Source: Planctomycetaceae bacterium
Lineage (GTDB): Bacteria; Planctomycetota; Planctomycetia; Pirellulales; Lacipirellulaceae
NCBI GenBank assembly: GCA_002713555.1
Contig: PATG01000072.1
Location: forward strand, 1 to 12,556
Direction: 5' to 3'
DNA length: 12,556 nucleotides
This document shows positions 1 to 6,928 of the stretch, one piece after another. Within the stretch, counting starts at the first letter, position 1, and every line of letters begins with the position of its first letter. The notes under the pieces are model-generated. The model ran no database searches, was not told the DNA's origin, and saw only the letters and a list, made by a program, of their open reading frames with translations. The position numbers and the translations under genes are program-made.

Positions 1-75
1 ATATCTCAACTAAAGCCCCTGGACATCTCGGCCCAGCGGCGGGGGGTTTTCGTCAAACAAGCGATGCTAGTTTCG

Positions 76-150
76 CCATAAGAGACATCACCATAAGAGA
101 CATCACCATAAGGGACATCACCATAAGGGACATCGCCATCGGGGATAAAC
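76..150. repeat. 15-bp tandem repeat, four copies plus one degraded copy
   Basis: The unit ccataagagacatca is repeated head to tail at 76-90, 91-105, 106-120 and 121-135. The last two full copies carry a/g changes, and a diverged fifth unit lies at 136-150. Because 15 is a multiple of 3, the array stays open in + frame 3, where it repeats IRDIT and is open from the left edge to a TAG at 243-245. It is also open on the - strand, where it repeats DVSYG/DVPYG within a 49-codon ORF from an ATG at 155 to a TGA at 6-8. Neither reading has other support. The rest of 1-259 is the ppdK leader; I see no strong -35/-10 pair there. Confidence 0.9.
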
Positions 151-259
151 CCCATGGTAAAAGTGACTTCGCCCAAGTGATTAGAAGAAGCCTGTTTAGC
201 TTTTTATTCAAGTCAAATTACACGAATCGTTTTTCGACAATATAGGATCTAACAAAACA

Positions 260-2920
260 ATGGCAAAAAAAGCATCGCGTTCCCCCAAGATGACCTACTA
301 CTTCGGCAAAACCAAGACCGAAGGTAACGGTACAAAAAAGCAGCTTCTTGGCGGGAAAGGAGCCAATCTGGCCGAGATGACAAGCATTGGGCTCCCAGTA
401 CCTCCTGGATTTACTATTACTACAGAGGTCTGTGATCTTTACTACAAAAACAAGAAAAAGCTGCCCTCCGAGTTGATGCCAAATGTCGCTAAGAATATCC
501 AAACTCTGGAAAAAGAACTGGGCAAGAAATTCGGTGACACGAAGTCACCTCTGCTCGTTTCGGTGCGATCTGGTGCCGCCGTATCGATGCCTGGAATGAT
601 GAACACGATTCTTAATTTAGGCCTCAATGATCAATCTGTCGTTGGTTTGGCCAACGCTACGAAAAACGAGCGATTTGCCTACGATGCTTACCGCCGATTG
701 ATCAACATGTATGGCGATGTCGTCTGTGGTGTTGACCACGAATACTTCGAGCACGCCTTCGACAAGATCAAGAATAAGTACAATGCCGTTGAAGACAACG
801 ACGTACCCGTCGAAGGCATGATTGAATTATGCAACGCCTACAAAAAAGTATTCCGCAAGCACTTTGGAAAACCATTTCCGCAAGAGCCTATCAAACAACT
901 TGAAATGGCTGTCGAAGCCGTCTTTCGTAGCTGGATGCAGTCGCGTGCGATTCGTTACCGTCAGGTCGAAAACATTACCGGCCTCCTGGGCACGGCCGTC
1001 AATGTGCAATCCATGGTATTTGGCAACATGGGCGAAGACTCAGGCACAGGCGTTGCGTTCACTCGTGACCCATCAACTGGCAAGAATTCGTTCTATGGAG
1101 AATTCCTCATCAACGCGCAGGGCGAAGATGTTGTGGCCGGTATTCGTACGCCCCAGCCAGTTGTCAAAATGACCAAATGGAACAAGAAGGTCTACGAGCA
1201 ACTGCTCAAAATCAAAACCAAACTCGAAAAGCACTATCGTGATGTGCAGGATATCGAGTTTACCATCGAAAAAGGCAAACTCTACATGCTGCAGACTCGC
1301 AACGGCAAGCGAACCGGGGCAGCCGCAGTCAAGATTGCCTGCGATATGGTCAAAGAAAAGTTGATCTCTGAGAAAGAAGGGGTCCAGCGCATTCCTGCAG
1401 GCGACCTCACACAACTGCTATTACCCAGTTTCAGCCCGACTGCCAAAAAGGCGGCCAAGGTCCTTACTGTAGGTCTTCCTGCCTCACCAGGAGCTGCCAG
1501 TGGCAAACCAGCCTTCACCGCGGACGAAGCCGTAGAACGCACCCTGAATGGCGAAAAGGTCTTGCTCGTGCGCAAAGAAACCAACCCGGAAGACATCGAC
1601 GGCATGCACTCTGCCGCTGGCATTTTGACGAGCACGGGTGGGATGACGAGTCACGCAGCAGTTGTAGCTCGTGGCTGGGGTCGCTGTTGCGTCGCAGGTG
1701 CTGGAGAAATTCAGATCAACGAAAAGTCGCGCAAGCTGACCGTCGATGGCAAAACGTATTCACACAAAGATGTCCTATCCATTGATGGTTCCACTGGGGA
1801 AGTCATGGCTGGAGAGGTGGCTACCCAAACACCCAAACTGTCCGGCGATTTCTCAACAGTGATGAAGTGGGCCGACAAGCACCGCTCGATGCGTGTCCGA
1901 ACGAATGCGGACACGCCTGCGGATGCCAAACGGGCTCGTAGTTTTGGTGCCCAAGGCATAGGCCTTTGTCGCACCGAGCATATGTTCTTCGAAGGGGATC
2001 GCATTTTGGCTATGCGAGAAATGATCCTTGCCGAGAGCGAAGATGATCGCAAAGCTGCACTTAAAAAACTGCTTCCCGTCCAGCGCAAAGACTTCATTGG
2101 TATCTTCACCGCAATGAAAGGATTGCCGGTAACCATTCGCTTATTGGATCCACCACTGCACGAATTCCTGCCTCACGACGACAAAAGTCAGGCCGAAATG
2201 GCCAGCCGTCTGGGTGTGAAGCGATCGGTTGTTAAAAATCGAGTCCAGTCATTGCACGAAATGAATCCCATGCTGGGGCATCGTGGGTGCCGCCTGGCAG
2301 TTACTTATCCTGAGATTCTCGACATGCAGGTAACTGCGATTACTGAAGCTGTGATTGCCTGTAAGAAAAAGAAAATCGATGCTCAGGCTGAAATTATGAT
2401 TCCGCTAGTTGGCACAGCCAAAGAACTTGAAATGCTCAGTGCGCGCGTACGTGACGTAATGGCTGAGGTGCAAGCCGCCAAAAAATTCAAAGGCAAGCTG
2501 GGCATTCTAGTTGGCACCATGATCGAAATTCCGCGTGCTGCGTTAACGGCAGATCAAGTGGCCGAATCGGCGGACTTCTTCAGTTTTGGTACCAACGACC
2601 TGACACAAATGACCTTTGGCTACAGTCGTGATGACATCAACACCTTCTTGCCGGATTACCTGCGTGAAGAAATTCTGCCAAGGGATCCTTTCCAGACACT
2701 CGATTCGACTGGTGTTGGACAACTGGTAGATATGGGGGTCAAAAAAGGGCGCTCCGCCAAGAGCAAACTCAAATGTGGCATCTGTGGAGAACACGGTGGC
2801 GACCCGGATTCAATCGATTTTTGCCATCAAGTCGGATTGGACTATGTCTCTTGCAGCCCATTCCGCGTTCCGATTGCCCGTCTGGCAGCGGCCCAGGCAG
2901 CGCTGAGTCATGGGAAGTAG
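260..2920 (+). CDS. ppdK: Pyruvate, phosphate dikinase
   Basis: PpdK interconverts ATP + phosphate + pyruvate and AMP + PPi + phosphoenolpyruvate in the cytoplasm, serving gluconeogenesis or PPi-dependent glycolysis. All domains are present. The N-terminal ATP-binding domain starts with LLGGKGANLAEM (residues 29-40). The swivelling phosphohistidine domain has GGMTSHAAVVARG, with the catalytic His at residue 465 and the regulatory-type Thr at 463. The C-terminal PEP/pyruvate barrel has TNDLTQ (778-783) and CGICGEHGG, with the catalytic Cys at 842. The length of 886 aa is normal for the family (about 870-890). The ATG at 260 is the only sensible start before MTYYFGK; the only Shine-Dalgarno-like motif is AGGA at 244-247, 12 nt away, so it is weak. 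The gene stands alone, with a likely terminator at 3181-3202. I see no missing catalytic residue. Confidence 0.98.
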   Translation: MAKKASRSPKMTYYFGKTKTEGNGTKKQLLGGKGANLAEMTSIGLPVPPGFTITTEVCDLYYKNKKKLPSELMPNVAKNIQTLEKELGKKFGDTKSPLLVSVRSGAAVSMPGMMNTILNLGLNDQSVVGLANATKNERFAYDAYRRLINMYGDVVCGVDHEYFEHAFDKIKNKYNAVEDNDVPVEGMIELCNAYKKVFRKHFGKPFPQEPIKQLEMAVEAVFRSWMQSRAIRYRQVENITGLLGTAVNVQSMVFGNMGEDSGTGVAFTRDPSTGKNSFYGEFLINAQGEDVVAGIRTPQPVVKMTKWNKKVYEQLLKIKTKLEKHYRDVQDIEFTIEKGKLYMLQTRNGKRTGAAAVKIACDMVKEKLISEKEGVQRIPAGDLTQLLLPSFSPTAKKAAKVLTVGLPASPGAASGKPAFTADEAVERTLNGEKVLLVRKETNPEDIDGMHSAAGILTSTGGMTSHAAVVARGWGRCCVAGAGEIQINEKSRKLTVDGKTYSHKDVLSIDGSTGEVMAGEVATQTPKLSGDFSTVMKWADKHRSMRVRTNADTPADAKRARSFGAQGIGLCRTEHMFFEGDRILAMREMILAESEDDRKAALKKLLPVQRKDFIGIFTAMKGLPVTIRLLDPPLHEFLPHDDKSQAEMASRLGVKRSVVKNRVQSLHEMNPMLGHRGCRLAVTYPEILDMQVTAITEAVIACKKKKIDAQAEIMIPLVGTAKELEMLSARVRDVMAEVQAAKKFKGKLGILVGTMIEIPRAALTADQVAESADFFSFGTNDLTQMTFGYSRDDINTFLPDYLREEILPRDPFQTLDSTGVGQLVDMGVKKGRSAKSKLKCGICGEHGGDPDSIDFCHQVGLDYVSCSPFRVPIARLAAAQAALSHGK

Positions 2921-3136
2921 GGGGTTTAGAGAAACACGATAGCACCATCATTCCTGCCATAGCAGTTGGCGCCAGAATTCTGGACACTACCAGATGGCTT
3001 GGCCATACTCTACGCTTCCCAAATCCTGGCGGATCCGGCTACACGAGACATGAGCGCGTATTCCATCCCCCAGCCTTCTCCCTTCTCCCTCTATGTAAGC
3101 TAATTCACATAGCATTCTGCTTTCTGTGATTATTCT

Positions 3137-3165
3137 AGAAATATCTTGTAGCCTTAGATATTTCT
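3137..3165. repeat. Perfect 10-bp inverted repeat
   Basis: AGAAATATCT (3137-3146) and AGATATTTCT (3156-3165) are exact reverse complements around a 9-nt loop. The arms are AT-rich and no T-run follows, so this is a poor intrinsic terminator. It could be an operator-like site or a stabilising 3' hairpin of the ppdK mRNA. It lies in the gap of about 300 bp between ppdK and the BON-CBS locus; nothing coding is recognisable in 2921-3223. Confidence 0.6.
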
Positions 3166-3180
3166 TAGCGTCTAACGGTT

Positions 3181-3202
3181 ACAGGGCCTACAGCCCTGTT
3201 TT
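3181..3202 (+). terminator. Probable intrinsic terminator after ppdK
   Basis: ACAGGGC (3181-3187) and GCCCTGT (3193-3199) form a 7-bp GC-rich stem with a 5-nt loop, followed by a short T-run (3199-3202). It sits about 260 bp beyond the ppdK stop and 22 bp before the ATG of the BON-CBS gene. It could end ppdK transcription, or act as a leader hairpin of the next gene. The T-run is short, so confidence is moderate. Confidence 0.5.
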
Positions 3203-3336
3203 CAACACTTCGTTGGAGCCGAAATGGAAAAGGGAGTCAGATTATTCGTCATGCCCGCAATCTACTCGATCAACAAGTTCATTTCTGCGGTCATCAGGGG
3301 ACTATTCATTTCGACTTTGCCGGGAGCTGCCTGATC

Positions 3337-3741
3337 GTGGAAGGTATTCTTCCGTCTTACTATCTGAAGCAGATTTTGCAGACTGCACTGAAGGATTTGC
3401 CAGATATCCAACGGGTCGAGAACCGGGTACATGCTGTATCCTCAACAGGTGTAAGCAGCGTAAATCCCAGACATGAAGAGAAAATAGGTCCTGCTATGAA
3501 TAGCACCATTGAGAGACTACTGAGTCTGAAAGTTGGTGATGTTATGACGGAGCGTATTGTCACTCTATGTGGTAGTAGCACCATGTCGGAAGCAGCTCAA
3601 ACCTTGAATAGACACCAGGTGTCTGGAGCGCCTGTCGTCGACAAAATGGGACATTGCATTGGAATACTCAGCAGTTCAGACTTTATTCGTGAAAAAGCAA
3701 ATGCATGTGAAAAAAATCCTCCAGCTTACATACCCTCCTGA
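3337..3741 (+). CDS. BON/CBS domain fragment (N-terminal part of interrupted gene)
   Basis: This is the open stretch a gene finder would call, starting at GTG 3337 in the middle of the BON-like domain (LPSYYLKQILQTALKDL... then VENRVHAV). From about residue 63 it carries one CBS motif: LKVGDVMTERIVTL, then HQVSGAPVVDKMGHCIGILSSSDFIRE. An alternative start is ATG 3496 (MNSTIERLLSLKVGDVM), preceded by AGGT at 3486-3489, which would give a lone CBS domain of about 81 aa. A single CBS domain can dimerise with another in trans, so a residual product is conceivable. The GTG start cuts the BON-like domain and is unlikely to be native. Confidence 0.5.
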   Translation: MEGILPSYYLKQILQTALKDLPDIQRVENRVHAVSSTGVSSVNPRHEEKIGPAMNSTIERLLSLKVGDVMTERIVTLCGSSTMSEAAQTLNRHQVSGAPVVDKMGHCIGILSSSDFIREKANACEKNPPAYIPS

Positions 3742-3774
3742 GATACCGTAAGCGAATTTTTATACGGCGGAGAA

Positions 3775-3972
3775 ATGCTCAATGACTACGTTCGCAATCA
3801 CATGTCCATGGCAGTACAAACAATCGATCATGAGTGCTCTTTACTACAATCTGCTCGCTGTATGTGCAACCAGCATATCCATCGCTTGGTAGTTCTGGAT
3901 CACGATAGACCTATCGGAATAATTACAAGCCTTGATTTGATAGCTGCGTTTTTAGCAACTGTCGAAGAATGA
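3775..3972 (+). CDS. CBS domain fragment (C-terminal part of interrupted gene)
   Basis: This 65-aa stretch is the second CBS domain (LLQSARCMCNQHIHRLVVLD, then RPIGIITSLDLIAAFL). It is in the same frame as the first CBS domain, 33 nt past the TGA at 3739-3741. The ATG at 3775 has GGAG only 2 nt upstream, too close for a good ribosome site, so independent initiation is doubtful. It most likely represents the tail of the interrupted gene. It ends 10 bp before the convergent lpxA stop. Confidence 0.5.
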   Translation: MLNDYVRNHMSMAVQTIDHECSLLQSARCMCNQHIHRLVVLDHDRPIGIITSLDLIAAFLATVEE

Positions 3973-3977
3973 AATAT

Positions 3978-3991
3978 GCGGGCTAGCCCGC
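3978..3991. other. 14-bp palindrome at convergent gene ends
   Basis: GCGGGCTAGCCCGC is a perfect palindrome that includes the lpxA stop codon and begins 6 bp after the CBS fragment stop. As RNA it gives a 5-bp GC stem with a CTAG loop in either direction. There is no T-run on either side, so a bidirectional terminator is only a possibility. Confidence 0.35.
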
Positions 3992-4846
3992 CAGACGACG
4001 AGGTACCGGTGAGGATTCCTCCTCATCGATTTCATCAACGGCCGGGTGCACCCGCAAGGCAATACGTGGCGGGCTGCGACGCTCCTGCACAAAACCTCGC
4101 TCCCCACCTTGGAAGAATGTGGCGAATTCCGAAGCCACTCCTGTGGGAAATTGTTCCTGCAGCACCTGGAGAGTTTCCTGAAAAGACAATCCGTGTCGAT
4201 AGATCAAGCGGTAAGCAGCTTTCAAGTCAAGGATTTCCTGACGGCTCAACCCGGCACGTCGTAAGCCCACGCGATTTAATCCGACAATCAGTGCCGTTGC
4301 CCCATCCGTGAGTACAAAGGGGGGAATATCCTGGACGACTTTTGTACAAGCGCCAACCATCACCAACCGACCAATGCGACAAAATTGATGCACTGCAGAG
4401 TTGCCACCCAGACAAGCTCGGTCACCAATTTCGACATGCCCACCCAACATGGCTCCATTGGTGAGAATGACGTGATTGCCTACCTGGCAATCATGGGCAA
4501 CATGGGCACCTACCATTAGCAGGCAGTCATCCCCTAGTGTGGTGGAATTGCCTTCATGGATAGCACGATGCAATGTGCAATGTTCCCGCAATACATTTCT
4601 CTTGCCGATGACCAAATTGCCCGGGTTTGTGGGTTGATTGGCAATCTGCGGTAACCCACCCAAAATGGCTCCCTCATAAACGGTCGATTCGCTTCCCAAT
4701 ACGGTGCCCGTACGCACACTCACATTGGCAACAAGACGACAGCCAGAACCAATCTGCGTTCCGGCTTCAACTATACAAAAAGGACCTATTTCGGCATCCG
4801 GGGCTATTTCTGCCTGGGAACTGATAATTGCAGAAGGGTGTATCAT
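3983..4846 (-). CDS. lpxA: Acyl-ACP:UDP-N-acetylglucosamine O-acyltransferase LpxA
   Basis: LpxA catalyses the first step of lipid A synthesis, moving a 3-hydroxyacyl chain from acyl-ACP onto UDP-GlcNAc in the cytoplasm. The sequence is a left-handed beta-helix of hexapeptide repeats. It has the signature AHVAHDC with the catalytic His at residue 118 (E. coli His125), then GGHVEIG, AVHQFC and DIPPF, and the helical C-terminal LKAAYRLIYR. The aligned His122, His144, His160 and Gln161 of E. coli are all conserved. I chose ATG 4846 (MIHPSAIIS) because AGGA lies 9 nt upstream and the start matches the family; a GTG at 4849 and a TTG at 4873 are alternatives. At 287 aa it is about 25 residues longer than E. 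coli LpxA, with an acidic, proline-containing tail. No other lpx gene or fabZ is adjacent in this window. Confidence 0.95.
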   Translation of the reverse strand: MIHPSAIISSQAEIAPDAEIGPFCIVEAGTQIGSGCRLVANVSVRTGTVLGSESTVYEGAILGGLPQIANQPTNPGNLVIGKRNVLREHCTLHRAIHEGNSTTLGDDCLLMVGAHVAHDCQVGNHVILTNGAMLGGHVEIGDRACLGGNSAVHQFCRIGRLVMVGACTKVVQDIPPFVLTDGATALIVGLNRVGLRRAGLSRQEILDLKAAYRLIYRHGLSFQETLQVLQEQFPTGVASEFATFFQGGERGFVQERRSPPRIALRVHPAVDEIDEEESSPVPRRLAG

Positions 4847-5206
4847 CACGGTGGATCCTATTTGGCCGGTCAAAAAGTCATCTCACTAAAGACAACTCAA
4901 CTTTGCAAATCAAATGCACTTATTCGCAGAGGCTTAGCGGTGTTATCGGTTAATCCGCTTCTAACGGCTTAAACATTGGAAAATAATTGATCTATTCCAC
5001 CAAAATTACCAAAACCATGCATGCACCTGGCGGCTAGCACTATTGAGAAAGGTTCCGCTAGAGTGGTCCTGCGAAACCAACTTATGTACTGAAAAACGAC
5101 TCCATGTGTGCCTCGCACACTCTAATACCCCCCGTGCGAGAAATGCTAGCTTGCGGTAAAATGCTGGTTTGGTTCACCCAGATGATTCGCCACGGAGTAG
5201 ATACAA
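4847..5206. other. Divergent intergenic region lpxA / TPR gene
   Basis: These 360 bp must hold the starts of two divergent transcripts. I see no convincing ORF. A weak -35/-10-like pair for lpxA can be read on the - strand (TTGATT, 17 nt, TTTAGT) near 4885-4915, but it is poor. On the + strand TAAAAT (5157-5162) is a possible -10 for the TPR gene, without a good -35. The clearest element is the inverted repeat at 5112-5140. Confidence 0.4.
5112..5140. repeat. 7-bp inverted repeat upstream of TPR gene
   Basis: CTCGCAC (5112-5118) and GTGCGAG (5134-5140) are exact reverse complements separated by 15 nt, about 67 bp before the TPR gene ATG. The spacing (22 bp between centres, two helical turns) would suit a dimeric regulator. 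It could also be an RNA hairpin or chance. Confidence 0.4.
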
Positions 5207-5545
5207 ATGTCCGATGTAGTCGAACTATATGACGCAGCAGACAAACTCAAAGAAGCCGGCCAACTTGAAGAGGCGGTGAAGAAATTGCATGAAGCGCTTG
5301 CAATCGACTCCCAGTACGCACTCGCCCACTCTGCACTTGCCGTTATCCAGCAACGTTTAGGAAAACACGAAGAAGCGGTCCAGCATGCCCTACAGGTATG
5401 CCAACTTGAGCCCAATGACCCCTTCAGCTACACGGCAATGAGCGTCACGTACCAGCGAGCCTACGCCGGCACCAACAATATGGAATACATCCGCCTGGCA
5501 GAAGACGCCATGGAACGCAGCCGACAACTAAGTCAGGGGATGTAA
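5207..5545 (+). CDS. Small tetratricopeptide repeat protein
   Basis: This 112-aa protein is almost entirely TPR helices, a protein-interaction scaffold. Repeat 1 is around residues 4-37 (AADKLKEAGQLEEAVKKLHE, then ALAIDS) and repeat 2 around 38-71 (YALAHSALAVIQQRLGKHEE, then LEPNDP). A third, degenerate unit around 72-108 contains an insert (YAGTNNMEY). It has no signal peptide or membrane segment, so it is probably cytoplasmic. The start is supported by GGAG at 5194-5197, 9 nt before the ATG. It is convergent with the DUF3467 gene and not in an obvious operon, so its partner cannot be inferred. Confidence 0.9.
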   Translation: MSDVVELYDAADKLKEAGQLEEAVKKLHEALAIDSQYALAHSALAVIQQRLGKHEEAVQHALQVCQLEPNDPFSYTAMSVTYQRAYAGTNNMEYIRLAEDAMERSRQLSQGM

Positions 5546-5666
5546 CGACGAGAGATAAATCCCAGCTACCTAATAGGACGGCCAGCATCAGTTCCCAGTA
5601 CGACTAGTTCTCTGTTACCGGATCCCTATTCCAAGCTAATCGTGCCAAGACAAGTCCGCAACCAAC

Positions 5667-6032
5667 TTAGCCTTGTGGTTTAGCCACGACTCGCTTTTGT
5701 ACATCTGTTTCTAAGACACCAAAGGCTTGTTCGTGTCTCTGAACCGAAAGATGCAAAGCATGCAGCATGCGTTTTGCTGTGAAATAGTTGGTGACGATCC
5801 GCTGCGTAATTTTCACGGGTTCTGTAGGTACACCAAAAGGTTGCGAGTTGAGACCAAAGTCGACAATCAATTCTTCGGGTGTACCCGTGACTCGGCAAAA
5901 ATTAGCATACGAGCAACCGGCTGTCGTATCGTCCACTTGAACACGCCCGGCTTGCTCTGCCTGCCCAACTGCGGGTGCTCCAGAAGGTGCAGCCGATTCT
6001 TCTGTAGTTTCCTTTTGTTTTTCGTCGGCCAC
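5667..6032 (-). CDS. DUF3467 domain protein
   Basis: This 121-aa protein has a disordered N-terminus rich in E, A and G (about residues 1-38) followed by a DUF3467 domain: YANFCRVTGTPEELIVDFGL, then FGVPTEPVKI, then YFTAKRMLHALHLSVQRHE and FGVLETDVQKRV. The biochemical role of this family is not known to me, and I do not assign one. The start is a GTG at 6032, supported by GGAG 7 nt upstream (6040-6043 on the - strand). It lies 111 bp downstream of rsmG on the same strand, so the two may be co-transcribed. Family assignment is from memory of the motif pattern. Confidence 0.87.
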   Translation of the reverse strand: MADEKQKETTEESAAPSGAPAVGQAEQAGRVQVDDTTAGCSYANFCRVTGTPEELIVDFGLNSQPFGVPTEPVKITQRIVTNYFTAKRMLHALHLSVQRHEQAFGVLETDVQKRVVAKPQG

Positions 6033-6143
6033 TTTTCTTCTCCGAATAGGTATTTTCTTGCGTTAGGTAATGGAATCCAGAACCGCAACTGCCATTTCGA
6101 CAGACTGCAGGGTGTCCATCTTAAATCACGACTGTCGGTAACG

Positions 6144-6800
6144 CTATCCCTTATTGGCAACTGAAGGTTCGATGCTCAGGATAACACTCTCCGAGTCATT
6201 ACCAGGGGTCCGATAGCTTGCTATCCTGCGTAACTCAAGAGGTTTAAGTAAACCACGATGCCGTGCTTCGCCCCTTTCCTCCACCCAACGTTGCCCTTTG
6301 ATCAGCAAAAGTCGCGAGAAAGAGGGCCAGTGGGGTTCCAGCCAACCTAGTATTTTTGCAACAGGGGCAACGGCGCGGGCGACCAAAGTATGGAAAGTCT
6401 GCTCTTCGAGTATCTTCTCCGCTCGACATGCAAACACCTGTACGGGTAGTTGCAGTTCTTCAACCATGGCCTGGACAGCCTTGGCTTTTTTCTGCGTCGA
6501 TTCACAAACACACACGCTTAAATCCGACCTTAGAATACTAAGAATCAATCCAGGAACACCCCCTCCAGTGCCCACATCCAGTATTCGCTCTCCTGCCTTC
6601 AGTAACGTGGCCAGTTCCACGCTATCGATCACATCGCGAGTGACAAATTTTTCGAGCGTCGTATGTCGAGTCAGGTTCAGTTGCGAGTTCCATTGCCAAA
6701 GTAAAATTCGGTAGCGGTCCAGTAGCCCAAGTTGGTCCGCTGGTAATTCAATTCCATGGGAAGCGAGCAATGTGGCTAAAGAGCTTATCTCGGTAGTCAA
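6144..6800 (-). CDS. rsmG: 16S rRNA (guanine527-N7)-methyltransferase RsmG
   Basis: RsmG (GidB) uses S-adenosylmethionine to methylate N7 of G527 in 16S rRNA; loss of the enzyme gives low-level streptomycin resistance in several bacteria. The protein has the N-terminal LLWQWNSQLNLT segment, a glycine-rich SAM-binding motif ILDVGTGGGVPGL (residues 73-85), an acidic residue Glu100 at the end of strand 2 expected near the ribose, and the family motif ARAVAPVAKIL (141-151). At 218 aa it is normal length. The start is TTG 6800, because no ATG or GTG precedes the conserved N-terminus in frame; I see no clear Shine-Dalgarno site. It is divergent from truB, with a 128-bp gap between the start codons. 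Confidence 0.94.
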   Translation of the reverse strand: MTTEISSLATLLASHGIELPADQLGLLDRYRILLWQWNSQLNLTRHTTLEKFVTRDVIDSVELATLLKAGERILDVGTGGGVPGLILSILRSDLSVCVCESTQKKAKAVQAMVEELQLPVQVFACRAEKILEEQTFHTLVARAVAPVAKILGWLEPHWPSFSRLLLIKGQRWVEERGEARHRGLLKPLELRRIASYRTPGNDSESVILSIEPSVANKG

Positions 6801-6913
6801 GGTAGAGTATCTTTCGCTAGAGTAGGAGAACCCACATATCTGAGTCCTTGGTAGAATCTAATATACCGAATAGTGTGCAAACTGAATAATCCCTTAATCT
6901 GTGCCTGACGCGC

Positions 6914-6919
6914 TACAAT
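6914..6919 (+). promoter_or_regulatory. Possible -10 element of truB
   Basis: TACAAT matches the sigma-70 -10 consensus at five of six positions and sits 9 nt before the truB ATG (6929). A start site about 7 nt downstream (near 6926) would give an almost leaderless mRNA, consistent with the lack of a Shine-Dalgarno sequence before truB. No good -35 is visible at 16-18 bp spacing. Confidence 0.3.
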
Positions 6920-6928
6920 ACTTTGCCC

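Larger units (their letters stand above)
3224..3972 (+). pseudogene. BON-CBS-CBS protein gene with frameshift and in-frame stop
   Basis: Read as one gene, this would encode about 249 aa: an N-terminal BON-like domain and two CBS domains (adenosine-nucleotide-sensing regulatory modules). The ATG at 3224 has GGAG at 3215-3218 with 5-nt spacing, but its frame closes at TGA 3332-3334 after 36 codons. The BON-like reading (QIIRHARNLLDQQVHF...) is one frame over and open from 3169, with no ATG, GTG or TTG start before 3337. Adding one base in the A-run at 3228-3231 would join the ATG to it. Further on, a TGA (3739-3741) separates the CBS domains, and the same frame continues through DTVSEFLYGGEM into CBS 2. 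A CGA-to-TGA transition would explain the stop. Two independent lesions favour a decayed gene, but sequencing error or recoding is not excluded. Confidence 0.72.

Noticed and set aside
76..150. CRISPR array
   Set aside because: The units are directly adjacent 15-mers without spacers, and no cas gene is present.
2773..3129. Plus-strand ORF spanning the ppdK end and the following gap
   Set aside because: It overlaps the conserved ppdK C-terminus in another frame and has no domain signature.
3739..3767. Selenocysteine insertion at the in-frame TGA, with a small hairpin (CCGTA/TACGG) just downstream
   Set aside because: The stem is only 5 bp and begins 4 nt after the TGA, unlike a bacterial SECIS element. 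The position is a linker between CBS domains, where no redox residue is expected. A C-to-T change in a CGA codon is simpler.
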